This document shows positions 15,620-23,021 of a stretch of DNA of 33,755 nt, piece by piece. Source of the DNA: Ilumatobacter sp. (GTDB lineage: Bacteria > Actinomycetota > Acidimicrobiia > Acidimicrobiales > Ilumatobacteraceae); NCBI GenBank assembly GCA_020439405.1, contig JAGQSS010000007.1:1-33755 (forward strand), in the 5' to 3' direction. The notes beneath the pieces are model-generated. The model saw only the letters and a program-made list of their open reading frames with translations, was not told where the DNA came from and did no database searches. A program made the position numbers and the translations under genes. Position 1 is the first letter of the stretch; each line of letters begins with the position of its first letter.

Positions 15620-16894
15620 TCAGAGACCGATGCTCTCGTCGATGAACTCGTTGGTCACGATGTCCTCGGGCACCAGGCCCTCCTTCGGCGCCTGGCCGAG
15701 CGACTCGTAGACCGGGATGGCGATGTCGATCAGGCCCTGGACTCGCTCCATGTCGAAGTTGCCGAGGGTGCTGTCGGGGCCGTTCGAGAGGAGACCGTCG
15801 TCGAGCATCGTCTGGACGGCGTACTCGGCCACACCTTCGGTGTAGACCCAGCCGTTGTCGAAGGCCTCGACGGCCTCGATGATCAGCGAGTTGGTCTCGG
15901 CGGGATCGGTCACGTAGTCGATCGAGCTCTGCTGGATGATCGGGACGAGTTGCTCGAGGCAGGCCCGGTTCTCCTCGAGGCGGTCGGCCTTGATCGCGAT
16001 CGACTCGGCGTAGTTCTCCCAGCCGGCGTCGTTGATGTACGCGTACTCGATCGGCTTGTTCCAGTCCGGAACCTCGTTCGCGTAGATGTACGGCTCGGCC
16101 GAGCCGAAGCCCTGCTGCGCCGACTCGCCCTGGTCGGCGATGAACAACGCCGGGGTGCCGTCGTACGAGCCGTCGACCTGGTCGGCCGACAGGATGCCGG
16201 TCTGGGTGAAGTAGTCCATGTACGCGGCGCCACCGAAGTAGCGGATGAGCACACCTGCTTCACCGAGGTCTTCGATCGACTCGATGTCGGGGTAGGTCTC
16301 CGGGTCCCAGAAGAGGATCTGCGGGTTCTTCTCCATGCCGGCCATGACGGCGACGGTCGGGAACTCGGCCGAGTTCTGGATCGCCTCGTCGGTGTAGACG
16401 TAGCCGAGCAGGATCGAGTCGTCGGAGTACAGCTGCGACGTCACCGTCTGGAAACCGATGGCCGGGCCACCCGAGCGGATCTCGATGTCGACGCCGGTCT
16501 CCTCGCCGCCGGCCACGAGCGGACCACGGACCGCGACCGCACCGGTGTCGATCTCGTAGTCGTCGCCGATCATCTCGTAGATCCAGCCGTGCTCGGCCTC
16601 GGGGTTCCAGTCGGTCTGGATGACGACGGGCGACGGGCAGATGTCGGCGAGCGACACGCCCTCGGCGGGTTCCTCCGCCGGCTCCTCGGCGGGCTCTTCT
16701 GCCGGCTCCTCGGCGGGCTCTTCTGCCGGCTCTTCGGCGGGCTCTTCTGCCGGTTCCTCGGCGGGCTCTTCTGCCGGCTCTTCGGTCGGCTCGTCAGCCG
16801 GCTCGTCGGCGGTGTCGTCATCGTCGCCGCACGCCGCCAAGGCGAGGGCGGCGACCACGGACATCGCTGCGAAACGTCGGGTTCGACGGGTCAT
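15620..16894 (-). CDS. ABC transporter substrate-binding lipoprotein, ThiY/NMT1-like
   Basis: 424 residues. The signal peptide RRFAAMSVVAALALAAC has lipobox LAAC. An acidic spacer follows, made of ten exact EPAE tetrads plus EPTE and EPAD variants. The mature domain starts VVIQTDWNPEAEHGWIYEMI; W-x-P-x-x-x-H at this position recalls ThiY/NMT1 proteins that bind pyrimidines and thiamine precursors. The middle part (VTSQLYSDDSILLGYVYTDE; FPTVAVMAGMEKNP) fits the nitrate/sulfonate/pyrimidine binding-protein superfamily. The ATG at 16894 has CAGGAG 7 nt upstream; the frame above it is not coding. It is the last gene of an SDR-permease-binding protein operon. The ligand is inferred only loosely; an N-heterocycle is plausible, sulfonates less so. 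Confidence 0.85.
   Translation of the reverse strand: MTRRTRRFAAMSVVAALALAACGDDDDTADEPADEPTEEPAEEPAEEPAEEPAEEPAEEPAEEPAEEPAEEPAEEPAEGVSLADICPSPVVIQTDWNPEAEHGWIYEMIGDDYEIDTGAVAVRGPLVAGGEETGVDIEIRSGGPAIGFQTVTSQLYSDDSILLGYVYTDEAIQNSAEFPTVAVMAGMEKNPQILFWDPETYPDIESIEDLGEAGVLIRYFGGAAYMDYFTQTGILSADQVDGSYDGTPALFIADQGESAQQGFGSAEPYIYANEVPDWNKPIEYAYINDAGWENYAESIAIKADRLEENRACLEQLVPIIQQSSIDYVTDPAETNSLIIEAVEAFDNGWVYTEGVAEYAVQTMLDDGLLSNGPDSTLGNFDMERVQGLIDIAIPVYESLGQAPKEGLVPEDIVTNEFIDESIGL
16661..16804 (-). repeat. 12-bp coding tandem repeat (EPAE tetrads)
   Basis: Ten in-frame 12-bp units at 16661-16780 encode EPAE, followed by EPTE (16781-16792) and EPAD (16793-16804) variants. Alternating GGCGGG and TGCCGG halves give a 24-bp higher-order period, a sign of recent slippage expansion. 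All changes are multiples of 12, so linker length can vary without frameshift. Confidence 0.9.
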
Positions 16895-16932
16895 GTGGGT
16901 CTCCTGTTCTGGGGTGTTCACGCTGGGGTCGG

Positions 16933-16987
16933 GAGCCCGAAGGCTCGATGGGTAGGAAGAACGGTGGTGGTGCCGGTGGGCCGGCAC
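16933..16987 (-). other. Two small hairpins in the permease-to-binding-protein gap
   Basis: In the 97-nt gap before the binding-protein start there are two stems. GTGCCGG/CCGGCAC (16970-16987, loop 4 nt) lies just after the permease stop. GAGCC-UUCG-GGCUC (16933-16946, minus strand) follows. They could set binding-protein mRNA stability relative to the permease. Short stems, so moderate support. Confidence 0.4.
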
Positions 16988-16991
16988 GAGG

Positions 16992-17894
16992 TCATCGGCC
17001 GCTCCGGCTGGTTTCGTGCCACTTGCCGATGGCGAGCTTGCTCAGCCAGCCGAAGAACACGAACACGGCGATGCCGAGCAGCGACGAGAGGATCAGCGCG
17101 CCGTACGTGAGCGGGTAGAGATTGCGGGACCGGTACTGGTCCATGAGGATGCCGATGCCCTTGCTGCCGCGTCGGAAGAACAGCTCACCGACGACGGCGC
17201 CGATGACCGACAGGCCGGCGGCGATGCGGAACCCCGCGAAGATGGCTGGGAGCGCGGCCGGGAACTGCAGCTTGAACAACCGGGTCGTCCGACTGGCGTG
17301 GTGCAGGGTGAACAGATCGTGCATCCCCTTCTCGGCCGAGAGCAGGCCGAACAGGGTGTTCGACACGATCGGGAAGATCGAAATGATGACGCACACGAGG
17401 ACGCGCGAGCCGTAGCCGAACCCGAAGATGCTGCCGATGATCGGCACGATCGCCAGGATCGGCACCGCCTGCGCGGCGATCAAGTAGGGCCAGAACGCTC
17501 CTTCGAGCATCGTCGACTGCGCCATCAGCACGGCGATCGTCATGCCGAGCACGATCGAGATCGCCAGCCCGATCAGGGCGATCATCGTGGTCCACCAGAG
17601 GCCGGTGAGCATCTGGCCACGAGGCACCGAATCGAAGAACGAGTCGGCGATGACGCGATGGGGCTGGGTGATGAGGAACCGTGGCTTGTCGAACACGTTC
17701 TCGAGCACCCAGTAGTGCATCGCGTACCAGATCGCCACGAACACGGCGAGGCCGATCACGGGTCCGGCCACCTTCGACATCGCCTTCGAACCGCGGCTCG
17801 AGGCCTTCGGGGTGAGCATGGGCTGTCCGGCACCGGCCGGGACGGCACCGACCTCGGTGGCGTCGTCGATGTGAGCGGGAATGTCGGTCGTCAT
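16992..17894 (-). CDS. ABC transporter permease (SsuC/TauC/ThiX-like)
   Basis: 300 residues with about six transmembrane helices, for example VIGLAVFVAIWYAMHYWVL near 46-64, WWTTMIALIGLAISIVLGM and IIGSIFGFGYGSR. The EAA-like coupling loop is LHHASRTTRLFKLQFPAALPAIFAGFRIAAGLSV, the BPD_transp_1 pattern of nitrate/taurine/pyrimidine importers. The ATG at 17894 comes 30 nt after the SDR stop, and the binding-protein gene follows, so the three are probably one transcript. No ATPase is encoded here; the SsuB-type ATPase at 20488-21291 is the obvious partner. The N-terminal 40 residues are polar and cytoplasmic. Confidence 0.92.
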   Translation of the reverse strand: MTTDIPAHIDDATEVGAVPAGAGQPMLTPKASSRGSKAMSKVAGPVIGLAVFVAIWYAMHYWVLENVFDKPRFLITQPHRVIADSFFDSVPRGQMLTGLWWTTMIALIGLAISIVLGMTIAVLMAQSTMLEGAFWPYLIAAQAVPILAIVPIIGSIFGFGYGSRVLVCVIISIFPIVSNTLFGLLSAEKGMHDLFTLHHASRTTRLFKLQFPAALPAIFAGFRIAAGLSVIGAVVGELFFRRGSKGIGILMDQYRSRNLYPLTYGALILSSLLGIAVFVFFGWLSKLAIGKWHETSRSGR

Positions 17895-17924
17895 GGTTCG
17901 TGTGGTCGGGTCTCGGTGGTCGGT

Positions 17925-18674
17925 TCAGTGCATGATCATCCCACCGGTGACGTTGAACGCCTGTCCGGTGAGGTAGGAGGCGGCCGGTGAGGCCAGGAAG
18001 ACGGCGACGCCGGCGACGTCGTCGGGGTCGGCACACCGACCGAGCGGCGACAACGCCGACCAGCCGGCCACCATCTCGGGGGTGCGGGTGTCGGCGCCCA
18101 TTTCGGTGAGGACGTAGCCGGGACACAGGGCGTTGACGGTGATGCCGTACTCGCCGAGTTCCTTGGCCGCGGCCTGGGTGAGCGCGATCACGGCGGCCTT
18201 CGACGCCGCGTAGTGCGACTGGCCGGCGGCCGGATCCTTGCCGCCCATGCTCGCCATGTTGACGATGCGGCCCCCGGTGCCCTGGTCGATCATCCGTCGG
18301 GCGGCGACCTGGGTGGTGATCAGCATCGAGCGGGTGTTGATGTCGAACATCCGGCTCCACTGCTCGGCGTCGATCTCGAGCAGCGGCACGATCTCGAAGA
18401 TCCCGGCATTGTTGACGAGCACGTCGATGCCACCGAGGGTGTCGATCGCCTCGGCGATCCCGCGACGGGCGTCGGTGGGGTCGGCGAGGTCGCAGGTGAC
18501 CGACTTGGCGCCGAGATCGGCAGCGGTGTCGGCGACGCCGTCGGCTCGGTCGATCAGCACCACCTGATCGCCCGCGTCGACGAACGCACGGGCGATCGAC
18601 GCGCCGATGCCGCGTGCGGCTCCGGTCACGACGACTCGCCGTGGCGCGGCCTCGGGGCTGGTCAACGCTGCCAT
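17925..18674 (-). CDS. Short-chain dehydrogenase/reductase (classical SDR)
   Basis: 249 residues. TGAARGIG at 17-24 binds the cofactor, NNAGIFE is the structural motif, and NMASMGG with SHYAASKAAV supplies Ser, Tyr and Lys of the catalytic site. The ALCPGYVLTEM segment and the C-terminal YLTGQAFNVTGGMIMH are typical of 3-oxoacyl-ACP reductase-like SDRs that oxidise secondary alcohols. IDRADG after strand 2 has an Asp that favours NAD over NADP. The ATG at 18674 follows TATCGT by 10 nt. It heads the operon with the permease and ThiY-like binding protein, which suggests it acts on the imported compound (inference). It is divergent from the FAD oxidoreductase. Confidence 0.93.
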   Translation of the reverse strand: MAALTSPEAAPRRVVVTGAARGIGASIARAFVDAGDQVVLIDRADGVADTAADLGAKSVTCDLADPTDARRGIAEAIDTLGGIDVLVNNAGIFEIVPLLEIDAEQWSRMFDINTRSMLITTQVAARRMIDQGTGGRIVNMASMGGKDPAAGQSHYAASKAAVIALTQAAAKELGEYGITVNALCPGYVLTEMGADTRTPEMVAGWSALSPLGRCADPDDVAGVAVFLASPAASYLTGQAFNVTGGMIMH

Positions 18675-18684
18675 GACAGCCGCG

Positions 18685-18690
18685 ACGATA
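18685..18690 (-). promoter_or_regulatory. Putative -10 hexamer (TATCGT) of the SDR operon
   Basis: TATCGT on the minus strand ends 10 nt before the ATG at 18674, implying a very short leader. No clear -35 was found. Confidence 0.4.
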
Positions 18691-18787
18691 GTCCCCGCGC
18701 GGTGGCGCGTCGTCCTCCACTCCGTGTCGTCGCGTGTACATCTTGTTTCAGCGGAGCGCGGTTTCGGGGGTCGGCCGCCGGGCGCGC

Positions 18788-18793
18788 TACCGT
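18788..18793 (+). promoter_or_regulatory. Putative -10 hexamer (TACCGT) of the FAD oxidoreductase gene
   Basis: TACCGT ends 7 nt before the ATG at 18801; leaderless spacing. Confidence 0.45.
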
Positions 18794-18800
18794 CCGCGCC

Positions 18801-20363
18801 ATGACCACCGCCGACCGAGCGAACGATGCCGACGTCATCGTCGTGGGCGGTGGCCATAACGGGCTGATCTGCGCGGCGTATCTCGCACGTGCGGGCCGCG
18901 ACGTGCTGCTCCTCGATGCACGCAGCGACGTCGGCGGTTGCGCGTCGACGGTGAGCGACCTCGGCGCCCGGTTCAACATCTGCAACTGCGACCACACGAT
19001 GGTGCGGGCGATGCCGATCGCCGACGAACTCGACCTTGCATCGTTCGGACTGTCGTACGTGGAGCCGGCCGTCACCGGTGTCCACCGGTTCCACGACGGC
19101 GCCGACCCATGGCTGTTCCTCCACGACACCGACGCCCACCTCGACGCGCTCCGGGCGACCCACCCCCACGCCGTCGACGGCTACCGCCGGTACCTCGCCG
19201 ACGCGATCCCGGTGGCCGAGTTGGCGCTCGACGTCGCGCGGACCAAGCCGTCGATGCGGGCGATGACCTCGACGGTGCTGCGACGGCGCGCCGCCGGTGC
19301 ACTCCGACTGCTGCGCTGGGCTCGGGCGAGTCAGGCCGACGTGCTCGGGCAGTACTTCGACGACTGGCACATGATCATGCCAGCGGTCACCAGCGGCCCG
19401 AGCGTGTGGGGCGTCTCCCACACCGCTCCGGGCACGGGCACCGCCGCGGCGTTGTACGCGACGCGTCACCTCGTGAAGACCGGCAGACCGGTGGGCGGCA
19501 GTGGCGCCTTGCCCGACGCCGTGCGGGCCTCGTTCGAGGCGGCGGGCGGCCGGACGCGGCTCGGCGCTCGGGTCGAGCGGGTCCTGGTCGCGGACGGCAA
19601 GGCGATCGGCGTCGTGCTCGACGACAGCACGACACTGCGTGCCCCGACGATCGTCGCAGCGGTCGACCCGCAGCGGGTGTTCGTCGACTGGATCGACGGG
19701 ACGCCGCCGGCCGCGAAGCGCCTCGTCGAACGGTGGCGATCACGTCCCGTGTCGGACGGGTACGAGTCGAAGGTCGACGGGGTGGTCCGTGGTACGCCGC
19801 GCTGGCGCGGCGCCGACGATCTGTCCGCCGTCGTGGGCGGCGCCGACCTCCTCGGGCCGACGACGCTCATCAGCCCCAGCCCCGACGACGTCGCCGAGGC
19901 ACATCGGATGCGCGAGCGCGGCGAGGTACACCCTCGTCCGTCGCTGATGGTCAACCTCCCGTCGGCGCTCGACGAGACGATGCGGCCATCGGCCGACGAG
20001 CACGTCCTCAGCGTCGAGGTGCTCTTCACGCCGTACGAGCTGCGGGGTGGCTGGCCCGATTCGGGCGAGCCGGCGCGGTGGCTCGAGGTGCTCGACGGCT
20101 TCATGGAGCCGGGCACGCTGCAGGTCGACCGCTGGCGAGCGATGACGCCCGACCGGTACGAGGCCGAGTTCTCGATGCACCGAGGTCACACGCCCGCCTA
20201 CGGCGAGGCGCCGCTGGTTGCGTTCCTGGGGCGCCGGCGCGAGCTCACCCGGTACGCCACCCCGATCGACGGACTGTTCCTGTCGGGAGCGGGAACGTTC
20301 CCCGGCGCCGGCGTCTTCGGTGCCAGCGGCCGCAACGCCGCCGACGCCGTCCTCAACCCCTGA
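18801..20363 (+). CDS. FAD/NAD(P)-dependent oxidoreductase, phytoene-desaturase (CrtI)-like
   Basis: 520 residues. The dinucleotide motif VVGGGHNGLICAAYLARAG (glycines at 16-21) is followed by the acidic strand end LLLDARSDVGGCAST, the amine-oxidase/CrtI layout. The C-terminal LFLSGAGTFPGAGVFGASGRNAAD closes the FAD site. Members of this branch are usually annotated as phytoene dehydrogenase-related but act on varied substrates; there are no carotenoid genes near, so carotenoid synthesis is unlikely. It is divergent from the SDR operon across 126 nt and convergent with the SsuB-like ATPase, so it physically separates the two halves of that transporter. The ATG at 18801 is fixed by the TACCGT spacing; the frame above is SDR antisense. 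Confidence 0.9.
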   Translation: MTTADRANDADVIVVGGGHNGLICAAYLARAGRDVLLLDARSDVGGCASTVSDLGARFNICNCDHTMVRAMPIADELDLASFGLSYVEPAVTGVHRFHDGADPWLFLHDTDAHLDALRATHPHAVDGYRRYLADAIPVAELALDVARTKPSMRAMTSTVLRRRAAGALRLLRWARASQADVLGQYFDDWHMIMPAVTSGPSVWGVSHTAPGTGTAAALYATRHLVKTGRPVGGSGALPDAVRASFEAAGGRTRLGARVERVLVADGKAIGVVLDDSTTLRAPTIVAAVDPQRVFVDWIDGTPPAAKRLVERWRSRPVSDGYESKVDGVVRGTPRWRGADDLSAVVGGADLLGPTTLISPSPDDVAEAHRMRERGEVHPRPSLMVNLPSALDETMRPSADEHVLSVEVLFTPYELRGGWPDSGEPARWLEVLDGFMEPGTLQVDRWRAMTPDRYEAEFSMHRGHTPAYGEAPLVAFLGRRRELTRYATPIDGLFLSGAGTFPGAGVFGASGRNAADAVLNP

Positions 20364-20373
20364 CGGTCTGCAC

Positions 20374-20460
20374 GGTCGGTTGATGTCAGACCAGAACCGA
20401 CCACACAGCGAACTCGGGCGACCGGCGACCTGGTCGGTTCTGGTCTGACATCAACCGACC
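20374..20460. repeat. Long perfect inverted repeat between convergent genes (element 2)
   Basis: The 30-nt arm 20374-20403 is the exact reverse complement of 20431-20460, with a 27-nt spacer. Each arm is itself a palindrome: GGTCGGTT / AACCGACC flanking the core GATGTCAGACCAG. The decamer TCAACCGACC at the end of the right arm is repeated directly at 20462-20471. It fills the junction between the FAD oxidoreductase stop (20363) and the ATPase stop (20488). Confidence 0.92.
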
Positions 20461-20487
20461 ATCAACCGACCTCGGACCACCGTGCGG

Positions 20488-21291
20488 TTACGAGTGGCTG
20501 CCGCGGAGGGCGTGGGAGATCTCGCCGCTGAGGCGGGCGAACTCGGGGTCGAAGCGCAGATCGGGGTCGCGCGGGTAGTCGAAGGGGACCTCGTACTCGC
20601 TCACGATCCGGCCGGGCCGCGCCGACATGACGAGCACGCGCGTCGACATGAACACGGCTTCGGAGATGGAGTGGGTGATGAACAGCCCGGCGAAGCCCTC
20701 GCGCTGGAACAGCTGCTGCGTCTCCTCGTTCAGGTGCTCGCGGGTGATCTCGTCGACGGCACCGAACGGCTCGTCGAACAGGAACACCGGCGGCTTCAGG
20801 GTCAGGGTGCGCGCCAGCGAGGCGCGCATCTTCATGCCGCCCGACAGCGACTTCGGGTAGTGGTTCTCGAAGCCCTTCAGGCCGACGAGTTCGATCGCCT
20901 CCTGGGCGAGCTGCGCCCGTTCCGACTTCGGGAAGTCGTGCAGCTCCGCGAGGAGCTCGACGTTCTTCTTGACCGTCCGCCACGGCAGCAGGGTCGCGTC
21001 CTGGAACACGTACCCGAGCCGGTCGCGGTCGACCTTCACGGCGCCGGAGGTTGGTTCGAGGAGACCCGAGGCGATCTTGAGCAGCGTCGACTTGCCGCAG
21101 CCCGACGGGCCGACGATCGTCACGAACTCGCCCTTGCGCACGGTGAACGACACGTCGCGCACCGCTTCGGTGCCGTCGGGGAACACCATCCCGGTGTGCT
21201 CGAACGCCAACGACTCGGTGCGGATGCCCGTGGGCGTCCCGGTGCTCGCCTCGGTCACGACGGCTCCGTCGGGGGGCATGGGCGCTGACAC
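20488..21291 (-). CDS. ABC transporter ATPase (SsuB/TauB/ThiZ-like)
   Basis: 267 residues. Walker A GPSGCGKST, Q-loop VFQDATLLPW, signature SLSGGMKMRASLA, Walker B VFLFDEPFGAVD, H-loop FITHSISEA. The DATLLPWRTV stretch is characteristic of nitrate/sulfonate/pyrimidine importer ATPases and matches the permease at 16992-17894, which lacks an adjacent ATPase. The start is uncertain: GTG at 21291, ATG at 21279 or a GTG about 11 codons in; none has a good Shine-Dalgarno. It follows the phosphodiesterase and creatininase genes in the same direction after 107 nt, so it could be co-transcribed with them, although a TAACTT hexamer suggests its own promoter. It powers import by ATP hydrolysis at the cytoplasmic face. 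Confidence 0.92.
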   Translation of the reverse strand: MSAPMPPDGAVVTEASTGTPTGIRTESLAFEHTGMVFPDGTEAVRDVSFTVRKGEFVTIVGPSGCGKSTLLKIASGLLEPTSGAVKVDRDRLGYVFQDATLLPWRTVKKNVELLAELHDFPKSERAQLAQEAIELVGLKGFENHYPKSLSGGMKMRASLARTLTLKPPVFLFDEPFGAVDEITREHLNEETQQLFQREGFAGLFITHSISEAVFMSTRVLVMSARPGRIVSEYEVPFDYPRDPDLRFDPEFARLSGEISHALRGSHS

Positions 21292-21319
21292 GTCGACTCG
21301 GCGCAGGGCATGGTCCCCG

Positions 21320-21325
21320 AAGTTA
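21320..21325 (-). promoter_or_regulatory. Possible -10 hexamer (TAACTT) of the ATPase gene
   Basis: TAACTT on the minus strand lies 28 nt before the GTG at 21291, giving a leader of about 20 nt. Weak single-motif support. Confidence 0.3.
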
Positions 21326-21398
21326 GCCGGTACGGCGTCGTTCCCACCGTGGCCACCCCCGGTCGGGGCACCCGTTCACGCACCGTTCACACCGACCG

Positions 21399-22190
21399 TC
21401 ACGTCGCCCAGGACGGTGTCCACGCAGTGGTGTCGCGCAACTGCACCACGTGGGTGGTGAGCGAACCGTCGGTGAGATCGTGCAGCGCGAGTGCCGGCGG
21501 GTCGTCGCAGTAGGTGGTCGGGCCGGATCCGAGTCGTCCGAGCAACTGGGCCGCGGTGCTGGGACACGCGAAGGCCACCGTGCCGGCGAATCCACGCACG
21601 ATCGGCCGGTGGAAGTGGCCGGCGAGGACGCCGACGGCGTGGTCGTGACGCCCGACGACGTCGGCTTCGCGAGCGGCACCGGCGAGCCGGTACCGATCCA
21701 TCTGATCGATGCCCGACTCGAACGGTGGGTGGTGCTGCACGATCAGGGCGGGGACGTCGACGCGTGACGCGAGTGCCTGGTCGAGCCACGCCAACTGTTC
21801 GTCGTCGACCGACCCGTGGTGATGTCCGGGGACGTTCGTGTCGAGGCAGATGATCCGAGCCTCGTCGAGATCGACGACCTGCCGGATCGGTTTGGTGGGT
21901 TCGCCCGCGGGGAGTCCGAATCGACGACGCAGTTCGGTCCGGTCGTCGTGGTTCCCCGGGACGACGACGAGACGTTGGGGGAGCGGTGCCAGGAGCGCCT
22001 CGAGCACGTCGTATTCCCCGGCACCGCCGTCGTTGACGAGGTCGCCTGTGGCGAGCACCAGGTCGACGGCGTCGCCGAGGCCGACGAGATGCTCGACCGC
22101 GAGACGCAGGCCGACGGTCGGGTCGACGCGGTCGGCCATCAAGTCACCCGGCTCGGTGATGTGGCAGTCGGAGATCTGGGCGATCAACAT
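21399..22190 (-). CDS. Class III metallophosphoesterase, CpdA-like
   Basis: 263 residues with the full calcineurin-type set: D-C-H (ISDCHITE), GDLVNDGG, GNHDD, QHHPPFE and GHFHRP, which together bind a dinuclear metal centre. The order and spacing match class III cyclic-nucleotide phosphodiesterases (CpdA/Rv0805 type); activity could equally be on other phosphodiesters. No membrane segment. The ATG at 22190 overlaps the creatininase-family stop as TGATG, so the two proteins are translationally coupled. The frame continues open to 22772 as a shadow only. Confidence 0.92.
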   Translation of the reverse strand: MLIAQISDCHITEPGDLMADRVDPTVGLRLAVEHLVGLGDAVDLVLATGDLVNDGGAGEYDVLEALLAPLPQRLVVVPGNHDDRTELRRRFGLPAGEPTKPIRQVVDLDEARIICLDTNVPGHHHGSVDDEQLAWLDQALASRVDVPALIVQHHPPFESGIDQMDRYRLAGAAREADVVGRHDHAVGVLAGHFHRPIVRGFAGTVAFACPSTAAQLLGRLGSGPTTYCDDPPALALHDLTDGSLTTHVVQLRDTTAWTPSWAT

Positions 22191-22960
22191 CAGCGGCCGA
22201 AGTCGAAGGTCGCGATCTCGGCCATCTGCCGGGCGAGGTGGTCGACGTTCGCCTCGAAGAGTTCGGCGCCGAGTGCGGCGGTCGCCCCGGTCGGGTCGCC
22301 GATGTAGCCGTCGGGGTCGAAGTCGTTGGACAACCAACCGAACATGACGGGCCCACCGAACTTGACGTACTCGTTCCGGTCGAGCGCCTCGGGCACCTTC
22401 CGTTCGGCTTTCGACATGTCGACGTGCTCCGGGCGCAGGTGCAAGTACACCGATGTCTCGTGGAGTCCGCCGTGGATGCCCATCCCCAGCTCGTCGGCGG
22501 TCGATGCGCCGCCGTAGGCCGGTGGCACCGACGGGTGCACGAGGAACGTCTTGAGACCGAACTCGAGCCGGAGCTCGCGGAGTGCGGTGGCGAGGAGGGT
22601 GGTGTTGCCACCGTGCCCGTTGAGCAGGACGAGTCGTTCGCAGCCGGTGGTCGCGATGCTGCGGCCGAGGTCGCGCAACATGGCCAGCATCGTCTCGGCC
22701 GAGTACCAGAGCGTCCCGGGTGACCAGGCGTGTTCGTTCGACTTGCTGATCGACAGGGTGGGCAGCTGCCACACGTCGAGCTCGTCGCCGACCCGGTCGA
22801 CGAGGGCGGTCGCCGTCTCGTGCGCGATCACGTGGTCAACGGCGAGCGGGAGGTGCGGTCCGTGCTGCTCGACCGCACCGATCGGGAGGAGCAACGTCGA
22901 CGACGGCAGGATCCGCTCGGCGATGTCGGGCCCGGCGAGGTCTTCGTAGCGACGGCTCAT
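22190..22960 (-). CDS. Creatininase-family amidohydrolase
   Basis: 256 residues. PIGAVEQHGPHLPLAVD (residues 26-42) supplies Glu, His and Asp metal ligands. LLNGHGGNTTLL and the HGGLHETSVYL segment complete the creatininase site. The family hydrolyses cyclic or formyl amides (creatinine, the ArfB formamide, 3-dehydro-scyllo-inosose) and includes MftE; no mycofactocin genes are present, so that role is unlikely. The ATG at 22960 has TAGCAT 7 nt upstream. It is coupled to the phosphodiesterase and divergent, across 61 nt, from the cytosine-deaminase-like enzyme. This suggests the two hydrolases are co-regulated and act on related cyclic amides (inference). Confidence 0.92.
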   Translation of the reverse strand: MSRRYEDLAGPDIAERILPSSTLLLPIGAVEQHGPHLPLAVDHVIAHETATALVDRVGDELDVWQLPTLSISKSNEHAWSPGTLWYSAETMLAMLRDLGRSIATTGCERLVLLNGHGGNTTLLATALRELRLEFGLKTFLVHPSVPPAYGGASTADELGMGIHGGLHETSVYLHLRPEHVDMSKAERKVPEALDRNEYVKFGGPVMFGWLSNDFDPDGYIGDPTGATAALGAELFEANVDHLARQMAEIATFDFGR

Positions 22961-22967
22961 GACGCCG

Positions 22968-22973
22968 ATGCTA
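22968..22973 (-). promoter_or_regulatory. Putative -10 hexamer (TAGCAT) of the creatininase-family gene
   Basis: TAGCAT on the minus strand ends 7 nt before the ATG at 22960; leaderless spacing in a 61-nt divergent promoter region. Confidence 0.45.
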
Positions 22974-23008
22974 CGAGCCGGGACCACCACGTGCCCGCCC
23001 CGGTTCCG

Positions 23009-23014
23009 TACGCT
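23009..23014 (+). promoter_or_regulatory. Putative -10 hexamer (TACGCT) of the amidohydrolase gene
   Basis: TACGCT ends 7 nt before the ATG at 23022; leaderless spacing. Confidence 0.45.
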
Positions 23015-23021
23015 GGTCACG

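Noticed and set aside
18801-20363. Carotenoid (phytoene) desaturase
   Set aside because: No phytoene synthase or other crt genes in the window; only the CrtI-like fold is supported.
22190-22960. Mycofactocin MftE assignment for the creatininase-family gene
   Set aside because: No mftA-D or related dehydrogenase genes lie nearby; the family is broad.
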